From positions 37,695 to 101,694 of the forward strand of contig JAHLLK010000014.1 in assembly GCA_020444165.1 (NCBI GenBank): a stretch of DNA of 64,000 nt, given 5' to 3'. Below are positions 26,826 to 34,140 of the stretch, piece by piece. A program made the translations under genes and the position numbers. Under the pieces are notes generated by a model, which saw nothing but the letters and a program-made list of their open reading frames with translations, was not told where the DNA came from and searched no databases. The stretch is from Deltaproteobacteria bacterium. Its GTDB lineage: Bacteria > Desulfobacterota > Desulfarculia > Desulfarculales > Desulfarculaceae. Position 1 is the first letter of the stretch. The number at the start of each line of letters is the position of its first letter.

Positions 26826-29800
26826 ACCTGGCCGGGCTCGCCATCAAGCGGGAAACCACCACCTGGGTGGTGATCGCCCTCCTGCTCCTGGGCGGCGCTT
26901 ACGCCTTCCTGGAACTGGGGCGGCTGGAAGACCCGGAGTTCACCATCAAGGAGGCGGTGGTCTACACCCTCTACCCCGGCGCCAGCCCGGAGGAGGTGGA
27001 GCAGGAGGTCACCGACCCCCTGGAAATCGCCATCCAGCAGATGGGTCAGTTGAAGGAGATACGTTCCCGCTCCTTCCGGGGTCTCTCCATCATCCAGGCG
27101 GAGATGAAGGAAAAGTACGGCAAAAAGGAACTGCCCCAGATCTGGGACGAGTTGCGGCGCAAGGTGAACGACGCCCAAGCCGAACTTCCCCCCGGAGGGG
27201 GCCCCTCCCTGGTCAACGACGATTTTGGTGACGTATACGGCATCTTCTTCGCCGTCACCGGCGACGGCTACTCCTATGCCGAAATCAAGGAGTACGTGGA
27301 CTTCCTCCGCAAGGAGCTTTTGCTGGTCGAAGGGGTGGCCAAGGTGGCCATCTTCGGGGCGCAGGACGAGCGGATCTACGTGGAGATGAGCCCCAGCAAG
27401 ATGTCTCAGCTGGGCATCGGGCCGGAGACGATCTACGCTGCCCTAAACAGCCGCAACCTGGTCAACGATTCGGGTGAATTCCAGGTGGACGGCGCTTACC
27501 TGCCCCTGGACCTCAAGGGAGGCTTCACCAGTCCGGAGAAGCTGGGGGATATCCTGCTCTCCGGGGGAAGCGACGGCCGGCTGCTCCGCCTGGGGGACGT
27601 GGCTCTCCTGAAACGGGGCTACGTCGAGCCCCCCGCCCAGGCGCTCCGCTACCAGGGCAAGCCGGCCCTGGGCCTGGGGATTTCGGTGGTTTCCGGGGGC
27701 AACGTGGTGAAGCTGGGGGAGAAGGTCCAAGAGCGCCTCCAGGAACTGGCCCCCCGGACCCCCGTGGGCATGGAGGTCAACGTCATCACCTTCCAGGCCG
27801 CTCTGGTGGAGGAGGCGGTGAACGGGTTCCTCTGGAACCTGGGGGAAGCGGTGGTCATCGTCATCGCCGTGCTCATGCTGTTCATGGGCCTCCAGAGCGG
27901 GCTGATCATCGGCGGCGTCCTCATCCTCACCATCGCCGGCACCTTTTTGGCGATGTACGTCTGGGGCATAGACCTGCAGCGCATTTCCCTGGGCGCCCTG
28001 GTGCTGGCCCTGGGCATGCTGGTGGACAATGCCATCGTGGTCACCGAGGGCATGCTGGTGCGCATCACCAGGGGCATGGACGGGATAGCCGCCGCCGACG
28101 AGACGGTGGGGCAGACCGCCTGGCCGCTTCTGGGGGCCACGGTGGTGGCCATTCTGGCCTTTGCCGCCCTGGGGCTTTCCAACAACGCGGCCGGCGAATT
28201 CACCTACTCCCTGTTCCAGGTGATGCTCATCTCCCTGCTGCTAAGCTGGGTGCTGGCGGTAATGGTCACCCCGCTCTTGTGCCACCGCTTCCTCAAGGTG
28301 AAGGGCGCCGGGCAAGACAACGATCCCTACCAGGGCCTCCTGTTCCGGGCCTACCGGCCCATCCTCCGCCAAGGCCTCCATTACCGTTGGCTCACGGTGC
28401 TGGCCATGGCGGTCCTGTTCGCCGGGTCCGTGTTCGGCTTCCGGTTCGTGGAGCAGAGCTTCTTTCCACCCTCCACCCGCTCCACCTTCCTGGTGGATTA
28501 CTGGCTGCCCGAGGGGACCCACATCGCGCGCACCTCACAGGACCTGCGGCAGTTGGAAGACTTCGTGAAAGGGCTGCCCGGGGTGACCGGCGTGACCACC
28601 TTCCTGGGCCAGGGCGGGCTGCGCTATACCCTGACCCTGGCCCCGGAGTTCCCCAATACCGCCTATGGCCAGCTCATGGTGGAGGTGGAGAACCACGAGG
28701 TCATCAACGACCTGCTGCCCAAGGTGTGGTCCTATGCGGCCGAGCGGTTTCCCGACTCCCTCTGCATCACCAGCAGGTTCGCGTTGGGCCCGGGCGAGCC
28801 GGGCAAGGTGCGGGTGGCCTACACCGGCGACGACCCCAAGGTGCTGCGGGCCCTGGCCGGCCAGGCCGTGCAGGTGATGGAGGGCAACCCCCGCGCCAAG
28901 GAGGTCCGCATCGATTGGCGGCAGCCCGCCCGGCTCTTGGAGCCCATGGTGGCGTCGCTGCCGGCCGAGGCGGCGGGGATAGACCCGGCGGAGATCGCCC
29001 GGACCATTCACCGTTTCACCCAGGGGCGCACCGTGGGGGGGTATCGGGAAGGCGACAAGCTGATCCCCATCGTGGTGCGCTCCCCCGCGGCGGACCGGCA
29101 AGACCTGGACGACCTTTATCAGCAGCCCATCTGGAGCCCCGCCGCCGGGCGCATGATCCCCCTCCGCCAGGTGTTGAGCGGGGTGGACCCGGGCTGGGAG
29201 GACGGCATCATCCGCCGCAAGAACCGGAAGCGCACCCTGGAGGTCCTGTGCGATCCGGTAGCCGGCACGGCGGAAGCCCTCCGCCGGCAGCTGGCGCCGG
29301 GAATCGAGGGGATTGAGCTGCCCCAGGGCTACAGCATGGCGTGGACCGGGGAGTACAAGGACTCCAAGGAGGCCAACGCGTCGGTGTTCGCGGGGGTTCC
29401 CTTGGCCTTTTTGGGCATGGTCCTCATCGTGGTGGTGCTGTTCGACGCTTTCCGCCAGCCTCTGATCATTTTTCTCTGCCTGCCCCTGGCCATGATCGGG
29501 GTGACCGCCGGGCTCCTGCTGACCGGCCTGCCCCTCAGCTTCATGGCGGTGCTGGGCATCCTGAGCCTTTCGGGCATGCTCATAAAGAACGCCGTGGTGC
29601 TGATCGACCAGATCGACCTGGACATCGCCGCGGGCAAACCCACGCTCCGGGCCATCAAGGACGCCTCCATCAGCCGGCTGCGGCCGGTCCTGATGGCGGC
29701 CATAACCACCGTCCTGGGCATGGCTCCCCTGATCATCGACCCCTTCTATCAGTCCATGGCGGTGACCATCATGTTCGGCCTCACCTTTGCCACCCTGTTG

Positions 29801-29857
29801 ACGCTCCTGGTGGTGCCGGTGCTCTACGCCCTGTTTTTCCGGGCGGGGCACACCTAG
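26822..29857 (+). CDS. RND-family efflux pump, inner-membrane permease
   Basis: A 1011-residue AcrB-type HAE1 permease with twelve expected membrane helices. It has a first helix TWVVIALLLLGGAYAFL, a periplasmic porter loop, and helices 2-6 including LGMLVDNAIVV, where the second Asp of the usual DD pair is Asn. After a second porter loop come the last helices (GILSLSGMLIKNAVVLIDQI; LRPVLMAAITTVLGMAPL). It would be a proton-driven exporter with the adaptor at 25728, under the TetR protein at 25086. The substrate cannot be told. Confidence 0.92.
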   Translation: MNLAGLAIKRETTTWVVIALLLLGGAYAFLELGRLEDPEFTIKEAVVYTLYPGASPEEVEQEVTDPLEIAIQQMGQLKEIRSRSFRGLSIIQAEMKEKYGKKELPQIWDELRRKVNDAQAELPPGGGPSLVNDDFGDVYGIFFAVTGDGYSYAEIKEYVDFLRKELLLVEGVAKVAIFGAQDERIYVEMSPSKMSQLGIGPETIYAALNSRNLVNDSGEFQVDGAYLPLDLKGGFTSPEKLGDILLSGGSDGRLLRLGDVALLKRGYVEPPAQALRYQGKPALGLGISVVSGGNVVKLGEKVQERLQELAPRTPVGMEVNVITFQAALVEEAVNGFLWNLGEAVVIVIAVLMLFMGLQSGLIIGGVLILTIAGTFLAMYVWGIDLQRISLGALVLALGMLVDNAIVVTEGMLVRITRGMDGIAAADETVGQTAWPLLGATVVAILAFAALGLSNNAAGEFTYSLFQVMLISLLLSWVLAVMVTPLLCHRFLKVKGAGQDNDPYQGLLFRAYRPILRQGLHYRWLTVLAMAVLFAGSVFGFRFVEQSFFPPSTRSTFLVDYWLPEGTHIARTSQDLRQLEDFVKGLPGVTGVTTFLGQGGLRYTLTLAPEFPNTAYGQLMVEVENHEVINDLLPKVWSYAAERFPDSLCITSRFALGPGEPGKVRVAYTGDDPKVLRALAGQAVQVMEGNPRAKEVRIDWRQPARLLEPMVASLPAEAAGIDPAEIARTIHRFTQGRTVGGYREGDKLIPIVVRSPAADRQDLDDLYQQPIWSPAAGRMIPLRQVLSGVDPGWEDGIIRRKNRKRTLEVLCDPVAGTAEALRRQLAPGIEGIELPQGYSMAWTGEYKDSKEANASVFAGVPLAFLGMVLIVVVLFDAFRQPLIIFLCLPLAMIGVTAGLLLTGLPLSFMAVLGILSLSGMLIKNAVVLIDQIDLDIAAGKPTLRAIKDASISRLRPVLMAAITTVLGMAPLIIDPFYQSMAVTIMFGLTFATLLTLLVVPVLYALFFRAGHT

Positions 29858-30187
29858 GCGGGGGAAGCTGTGCGGTGGCGGCGCCGGCCCCCCTTTGGGG
29901 CGCAGGCGGCTGAAGCAAGGCCGCGGCGGCCTGATCCCGCCCCAGGCGTGGCAGCTGTGACAATCAATTCCGGTTTGCATGGAAAATTCGCCCACACTAG
30001 GCATCTTGCCCAAAATAGGTAACCACACTACCGGGCTAATTTCCAAAGGAGAAGGGCAGTCAGAGAGGGCAGTGGAAAGCCTGGGATATATGGCACCGGC
30101 AAAAAGGACATGATCTCTTGGGGACAAAGGCCCGGGTGGCGATAGTAAGCGGGAAGCGTCTAATCTAAATTTGCTTTCAAAATAGCG
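29858..30187. other. Intergenic region before the tRNA terminator, with a possible cytochrome remnant
   Basis: No complete gene. On the minus strand, 29930-30020 can be read as LGKMPSVGEFSMQTGIDCHSC then H, with a CxxCH heme motif at 29948-29962. It resembles the start of small exported cytochromes (MPxFxxQTGxxCxxCH) but has no start, signal peptide or continuation. It may be a gene relic. Confidence 0.35.
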
Positions 30188-30215
30188 AGGACCTAGCCGA
30201 GAGCGGCTAGGTCCT
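30188..30215 (-). terminator. Terminator of the host tRNA-Glu
   Basis: AGGACCTAGCCG (30188-30199) and CGGCTAGGTCCT (30204-30215) form a perfect 12-bp stem. On the minus strand it follows the tRNA 3' end by ten bases and is followed by CGCTATTTT. Confidence 0.8.
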
Positions 30216-30225
30216 TGATATGATT

Positions 30226-30273
30226 TGGCGTCCCCAAGGGGATTTGAACCCCTGTCGCCGGCGTGAAAGGCCG
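30226..30273 (-). other. Prophage attachment site: 3' half of tRNA-Glu(UUC)
   Basis: On the minus strand the sequence matches tRNA-Glu from the anticodon arm onward: loop CTTTCAC (anticodon TTC), stem GCCGG, T-arm AGGGG-TTCAAAT-CCCCT, acceptor TGGGGAC and encoded CCA (30226-30228). The acceptor's 5' partner, D-arm and start are missing; unrelated sequence lies upstream (above 30274). Phages that integrate into tRNA genes leave such a 3' fragment at the far end. Here the fragment is next to host sequence with the tRNA terminator, so this is the distal att site. The restored tRNA should lie at the other prophage end. Confidence 0.85.
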
Positions 30274-30444
30274 ATATGAAGGCGAGGCTAATCGCCCGCC
30301 GGGCATCCAAAACCCCCCGAAAACACGAGAAAACGTCAATAGGTAACGGCCCGTAAGGGCCCACAACGGCCGGTTAGGGCCGGCAGCGTCCGCAAATGTC
30401 CGCAAGGTGGGTGAATGGAGGGAGGCAGGGGAACCCCTGTGTGG

Positions 30445-30810
30445 TCATACTCCCAAGGCGGCCCACAGCTCCCGGACCACGAACACGTAGAGTGGGGTGT
30501 GCTCCTGACCGGCCAATGCCTTGAGCCGGGTCCGCAGGTCCTCCGGGAAGTGCTTGATGGTCCAGAAGTGCACCAGCTCCCCGGGATCGGACAAGGCGGG
30601 AGCCTGGGTCCCAGGGTTGGCGGAGATCCGATCCGCGATGGCCGTGAGCTCATCCACCAGTACCTCGGTGATGGTCCGGCCGGAGATGGCGGCCTCGGCC
30701 TTTATGGCGCGCTGTAGGGCCACGGGAAACTTCTGGAGGCCCCAACTCGGCGCGTCGATGTGCTCTTGCTCGCGGTAGCCCAAGTGATATTGCCTCGCAT
30801 GGTTTAGCAT
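30445..30810 (-). CDS. Double ribbon-helix-helix protein
   Basis: A 121-residue protein, last of the minus-strand accessory block. Two similar segments each look like an Arc-type ribbon-helix-helix: LQKFPVALQRAIKAEAAIS (about 26-60) and WTIKHFPEDLRTRLKALAG (about 83-118). A tandem pair in one chain would act as a built-in dimer binding DNA or a toxin partner. The 170 bases between its stop codon and the att site hold nothing clear. Its target is unknown; a regulator of the accessory block is a reasonable guess. Confidence 0.6.
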   Translation of the reverse strand: MLNHARQYHLGYREQEHIDAPSWGLQKFPVALQRAIKAEAAISGRTITEVLVDELTAIADRISANPGTQAPALSDPGELVHFWTIKHFPEDLRTRLKALAGQEHTPLYVFVVRELWAALGV

Positions 30811-30858
30811 AGGTTCCTCCGTAGACTAGTACAAAAACGTGGGCGGCATCAAGGGCCG

Positions 30859-31587
30859 TTACACCTGCAACCCGCCAAGTGCGGCCTCAGCACAGCCCGG
30901 CCAGTGCCAGGAAAGCTCCGCCTCGGCCATATCGGTGATAAACCAACCCCGGGCGGTGTCCAGGATGTCCACCGACCAGGCTCCGCCAACGGCCCGGCCG
31001 GCCGAGGAAGCGAGATCCATGATTTCCCGGAGGTCCTCTCCGTTGAGTGAGGTTAGCTCTTCATAGGCCAAGTCGGCCGAGGCCCTGCCTTGCTCCAGCG
31101 CTTCCCTCGGCCAGTACGGGTGAAAGCAGACCACCCTGGCATCTTGAACAAAGAACCGGAACTCCCGGCAGATCGGCATGTTGCCGTAGCGCGGGCAAAC
31201 GCCAAAGGGCTTGGTGGGCAGCATCTCCCGCACCGCCCAGGTGTCCCAGGGCAGGCCCACCAATCCAGCCATGACCGAATACTCGACGATGGAGTAGACG
31301 TGGCCGGTGATAACGGCGGTGCTGTGCAAGTAGCAGGTGCTCTGCCAGCCATGCTTGCCGGAGGTATGGTCGGTGCGGAGGAAGCAGGGAAGACCCACTT
31401 GATTGGCGGCTCTGGATATCTCCAGGAAAAACTTTTCTGCCTCCGCGCGGTGCAGGTCTTTGCCGTCCAGGGCAGCCCAAAGGCACTTTTGCGCCAGTTC
31501 GGGCATGGGGACGATGATGGTTTTAGGCACCGGCAGGCCCGCGGCCTCCAGCTTCGGGAACCAGTAAGAGAGGGCGTTTTTATCCAT
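30859..31587 (-). CDS. ATP-grasp domain protein
   Basis: A 242-residue protein that resembles phage-borne ATP-grasp proteins (DUF4343-like). Visible features are FLRTDHTSGKHGW (nucleotide-loop region), REFRFFVQDARVVCFHPYWP (central strands) and the C-terminal GGAWSVDILDTARGWFITDM, with the Asp/Asp pair expected for metal and ATP. Family members join a carboxylate to an amine or thiol with ATP. The substrate is unknown. Its start overlaps the end of the upstream small gene by 8 bases, so the two are translationally coupled. Confidence 0.65.
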   Translation of the reverse strand: MDKNALSYWFPKLEAAGLPVPKTIIVPMPELAQKCLWAALDGKDLHRAEAEKFFLEISRAANQVGLPCFLRTDHTSGKHGWQSTCYLHSTAVITGHVYSIVEYSVMAGLVGLPWDTWAVREMLPTKPFGVCPRYGNMPICREFRFFVQDARVVCFHPYWPREALEQGRASADLAYEELTSLNGEDLREIMDLASSAGRAVGGAWSVDILDTARGWFITDMAEAELSWHWPGCAEAALGGLQV

Positions 31588-31810
31588 TCGTGACCTGCCT
31601 TAATCGAGATTCCGCTTGATATAAGCGGTATTCGAGATGTTCGGTTTTGGCGCGGGCTTCTCGCAACGCCTGTTCCAGATGATCGATGCGCGAGCGGAGA
31701 CCGTAAATTTCATGGTCATCGGCCTTCCGATGAAGGGCCTCGCGCAAGGAAGAAACCTCGTGCTGAAGGTTGCCGAGACCGGTCCAGGGGGGCTCCGTGG
31801 GCGGGCTCAT
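31580..31810 (-). CDS. Small coiled-coil phage protein
   Basis: A 76-residue protein, MSPPTEPPWTGLGNLQHEVS..., almost all of it a predicted coiled coil (about 12-72: LREALHRKADDHEIYGLRSR, EQALREARAKTEHLEYRLY). I chose the ATG at 31810 because AAGGA precedes it and its first four bases overlap the previous gene's stop (ATGA). The function is unknown; a spacer or oligomerisation partner for the ATP-grasp protein is possible. Confidence 0.55.
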   Translation of the reverse strand: MSPPTEPPWTGLGNLQHEVSSLREALHRKADDHEIYGLRSRIDHLEQALREARAKTEHLEYRLYQAESRLRQVTNG

Positions 31811-32058
31811 TCCTTCACCCCCTTGGCCGGTTCGTACAGCTTGGCGATGAGGGCGTCGGTGCATTCCAATGCGAATACCGCCAAGCTGGATGCCGATTGA
31901 CTTATGTAGGGGTTGGCGCACATCCCCGCCATGAGCGCCGCGGCGATTTCTAGGCGATGGGCCGATGCAGGATTCTCTTTAATCATCTCCAAACGCGAGT
32001 TGTCGCTCCTCGCATTCGGGAAGAACAAATGTCCCAAATTCTTGAGCCAGGCGCTCAT
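31807..32058 (-). CDS. Hypothetical phage protein
   Basis: An 83-residue mainly helical protein, MSAWLKNLGHLFFPNARSD..., that I do not recognise. No clear membrane helix or metal motif. Its ATG overlaps the stop of the 17-codon gene upstream (ATGA at 32055-32058), and its own stop overlaps the next start. It belongs to a coupled minus-strand block read downstream of the structured RNA. Confidence 0.5.
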   Translation of the reverse strand: MSAWLKNLGHLFFPNARSDNSRLEMIKENPASAHRLEIAAALMAGMCANPYISQSASSLAVFALECTDALIAKLYEPAKGVKE

Positions 32059-32108
32059 TGCGGCACCCGGGCGAAGGGGTCGCTGGGGTTGACGATTTCG
32101 GCGAGCAT
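32055..32108 (-). CDS. 17-residue small protein or leader peptide
   Basis: MLAEIVNPSDPFARVPQ is encoded with a strong GGAGG about six bases before the ATG. The stop overlaps the next gene's ATG (ATGA). It is the first translated frame after the structured RNA and may serve to bring ribosomes into the 83-residue gene by coupling, or be a real micro-protein. Coding status rests only on the ribosome-binding site and the overlap. Confidence 0.45.
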   Translation of the reverse strand: MLAEIVNPSDPFARVPQ

Positions 32109-32123
32109 CTGAACCTCCAGAAG

Positions 32124-32139
32124 TGTTTCACATGAAACA
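32124..32139. promoter_or_regulatory. parS-like palindrome
   Basis: TGTTTCACATGAAACA has perfect 7-bp arms and differs at one central base from the chromosomal ParB site consensus TGTTTCACGTGAAACA. It lies between the structured RNA and the small-protein block. Only one copy is seen. Confidence 0.5.
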
Positions 32140-32165
32140 AAAAATGACTAAGAGAAATAAACGAA

Positions 32166-32600
32166 GGCGGCTGCCGGGATTTGAACCCGGTTGCCCCGGG
32201 GGAGCGATTATCCCGCCGTCGCGGGGCACCCCACGGTCTTGGGCCGAACGTTATCGCCCAGCGGAGTCGCGTCGGGCCGGGAACCTATGCCCCCCATGGT
32301 GGGCTTTGGCCCCCGAGCGTGTTCCCATCACGCCGCAGCCGCCAGATGTTGGAGCCAAGCTGATGGACTCGGAACCAGGGGCCGGCCCAGGGAGACGAGC
32401 AAGTTCCCCATGAATGGGTTACCCCGGGCCCGCACCTGGTTCGGAAGCCATCAACAAGATGCCCGTCTCTCCGGGCTGTCACGCCTTTGGGCCTTTCCAG
32501 GCCGGGGCTGACGTTTGCGCCCCTTCGGGAGTTGGCCCCGGTCCAAGGCGGATGCGCCTCAACTCCCTCCCGGTCCACGGTGTGGGGCTACTGCCCCCGA
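32166..32600 (-). ncRNA. Large structured RNA with tRNA-like 3' domain
   Basis: The minus strand folds into a chain of helices. 5' part: GGGGC/GCCCC (32584-32597), an 8-bp stem (32560-32567 with 32527-32534) enclosing AGGCG/CGCCT, GGGGC/GCCCC (32504-32523), GGCCT-GGAA-AGGCC (32490-32503), GCCCG/CGGGC (32461-32476), and a long arm 32361-32453 with 6-, 8- and 9-bp helices. 3' part: a cloverleaf. Acceptor is GGCGGCTG (32343-32336) with CAGCCGCC (32173-32166), then a 2-base linker, a D-arm-like GCGTG/CACGC, one base, a 6-bp stem (32315-32310 with 32202-32197) enclosing 107 bases, a 6-base variable region, and T-arm CCGGG-TTCAAAT-CCCGG (32190-32174). One stem pairs by G-U only on the minus strand. 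A promoter lies upstream at 32722-32751. No known RNA family is recognised; GOLLD/ROOL-type phage RNAs are the nearest idea. Confidence 0.6.
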
Positions 32601-32721
32601 GGTTCACTCATGACGCCTGGTTCAGGGTCATTCCGGCATCTCCATGGTCATCTCAGCCTCCTGTGAGGGTTGTGATTCGGCGCCAATGAGTTGCGCCATC
32701 GGATAAATATATCCTAGTCAA

Positions 32722-32751
32722 ATTATAAGCCAGGCGCAACACAAAAAACAA
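32722..32751 (-). promoter_or_regulatory. Minus-strand promoter for the structured RNA and accessory block
   Basis: A perfect TATAAT (minus strand, 32727-32722) with a weak TTGTTT 18 bases upstream (32751-32746). Transcription would start near 32714 and run through the structured RNA into the small genes. On the plus strand, 32752-32945 hold no gene; they form the leader of the ParB-like gene. Confidence 0.5.
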
Positions 32752-32887
32752 AAAGTAGTAGCAATTTCGGGCATCTATCCGAAAAAGCCGGACGCGTAGA
32801 ATGCCCGTAGAGCCCCGATCTCGGGCCAGGCAAGGGGTAGGTAAGGGGCAGAATCGGGCTCGATATGGCTCAAATAGCTTTTTTATT

Positions 32888-32908
32888 TACCATCCACCAC
32901 TATTGGTA
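32888..32908. promoter_or_regulatory. Inverted repeat in the leader of the plus-strand phage genes
   Basis: TACCA (32888-32892) and TGGTA (32904-32908), 11 bases apart, about 40 bases before the ATG at 32946. The half-sites recur in the perfect palindrome at 44526-44543. It may be a phage operator. Confidence 0.3.
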
Positions 32909-32945
32909 GTATGCTGAGCGGCGGGAGCACTATATAGGGGGCATC

Positions 32946-33539
32946 ATGCAGGTTAAATCCTGGCCGATCGACAAGATAAGGCCTTATCCCAACAACCCCC
33001 GGGTGATACCGGAGGCCGCGGTGGACGCTGTGGCGGCCAGCCTGAAGGCCTACGGCTTTCGCCAGCCCATCGTGGTGGACGAAGAGGGGGTGGTGATCGT
33101 CGGCCACACCCGCCTCCGCGCCGCGGCCAAGCTCGGCATGGACAAGGTGCCGGTGCACCAGGTGGAGGGCTGGTCGGAGGAGCAAAAGCGGGCCTACCGG
33201 CTGGCCGACAACAAGACCGGCGAGGCCGCGGATTGGGATATCAAGACCCTGGATGATGAGCTCCGGGCCCTGGGGGAGATGAATTTCGACCTTGACCTGA
33301 CCGGCTTCGATCTGGATGAGCGCCAGGACATTGCAGACCTTGCCTCGCAGGTGGATCTACAGGAGCCAGGAGCGGCCGGAGAGAAGCGAAACCTGGGTGA
33401 CAAGGGGCGTCAAATCAAGGTGGTCCTCTATGCCGAGCAGGTGCACCAGTTCGAGGCCGCGCTCAAGAAGGCCGGCGAAGCCAACCGGGCCCAGGCCCTC
33501 ATGAAAATCTGCGAGGCGTACCTTGGCAGCCGGGGTTAA
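32946..33539 (+). CDS. ParB/sulfiredoxin-like domain protein
   Basis: A 197-residue protein. The N-terminal ParB-nuclease fold is clear: IRPYPNNPRVI (residues 11-21), SLKAYGFRQPIVVDEEG, then GHTRLRAA at 53-60, the conserved ParB nucleotide box. About residues 120-197 are unique; there is no KorB-type HTH, so binding of parS by this protein is not supported. Phages often carry such proteins next to DNA methyltransferase genes, and the next gene looks like one. Some members are CTP-binding or nucleases; which applies here is unknown. AGGGGG precedes the ATG. Confidence 0.75.
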   Translation: MQVKSWPIDKIRPYPNNPRVIPEAAVDAVAASLKAYGFRQPIVVDEEGVVIVGHTRLRAAAKLGMDKVPVHQVEGWSEEQKRAYRLADNKTGEAADWDIKTLDDELRALGEMNFDLDLTGFDLDERQDIADLASQVDLQEPGAAGEKRNLGDKGRQIKVVLYAEQVHQFEAALKKAGEANRAQALMKICEAYLGSRG

Positions 33540-34140
33540 AAAGGACAACTCCACGCTTCGCCAGAAGGTGGCCCTGCGCCGGAGTGCCCTTAAGGCCCTT
33601 GGAGCGGAGCCCGTCATTCTGGAGACCCACGGCGGCAAGGGAGAAATCTTCAAGCGTTGCTACTCCAATGTCGAGCAGGGAGTCGTGTTTGAGACCGACC
33701 CTCGAAAGACCGCGGTGCTGTCCCGCCAGCGGCCGACTTGGGCCGTCTACGAGGCCGATTGCGTGGCCGCGATGGCCGCCGGGGTCGGGTTTCATCTGCC
33801 GATCAACTTCGCCGATTTCGATCCCTACGGCGACCCCTGGCCGGTGGTCAAGGCATTCCTAGGCAACGCGGATCGGCTGGCCGGGCGCATGGTGATAGTG
33901 GTTAATGACGGCCTTCGCCAAAGCGCCAAGATGGGCATCGCCTGGCAATGCGAGTCACTTCAAGCGGCCGTGGCCGAGCACGGGAACGCCTTCATATACG
34001 AGCATTACCTTGCTGTCTGCCAGGAAATCCTGCAAAAGGAAGCGGCTCAGGCCGGTTATAGCCTGGGCCGCTGGACGGGATATTACTGCGGGCATGCCCA
34101 GCAGATGACCCACTATGCCGCGGTTTTGGAGAAGGCATGA
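33523..34140 (+). CDS. Methyltransferase-like phage protein
   Basis: A 205-residue protein starting with TTG at 33523 and overlapping the ParB-like gene by 17 bases. A Rossmann-like order is visible: VILETHGGKGEIF (motif I region), VVFETDPRKTAVL (acidic end of strand 2), YEADCVAAM and FADFDPYGDPW (possible catalytic loop, with DPYG in place of NPPY). The fold resembles SAM-dependent methyltransferases; the target could be DNA or RNA. I am not sure it is active. Its 3' end overlaps the convergent radical SAM gene by 28 bases. Confidence 0.5.
   Translation: MAAGVKKDNSTLRQKVALRRSALKALGAEPVILETHGGKGEIFKRCYSNVEQGVVFETDPRKTAVLSRQRPTWAVYEADCVAAMAAGVGFHLPINFADFDPYGDPWPVVKAFLGNADRLAGRMVIVVNDGLRQSAKMGIAWQCESLQAAVAEHGNAFIYEHYLAVCQEILQKEAAQAGYSLGRWTGYYCGHAQQMTHYAAVLEKA

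Noticed and set aside
28535..30364. Long minus-strand frame across the RND gene and tRNA fragment
   Set aside because: Opposite a clear RND gene and through a terminator and tRNA sequence; not coding.
32166..32343. tmRNA
   Set aside because: Too short, no tag frame ending in Ala-Ala, and the D-arm region lacks the tmRNA sequence after the acceptor.
32285..32578. 97-codon minus-strand frame inside the structured RNA
   Set aside because: No ribosome-binding site; composition follows the helices and the product is Trp/Gly/Arg/Pro-rich without a recognisable fold.
32946..33539. True ParB partition protein
   Set aside because: Has only the N-terminal nuclease/CTPase-like domain; no HTH and no ParA gene nearby.
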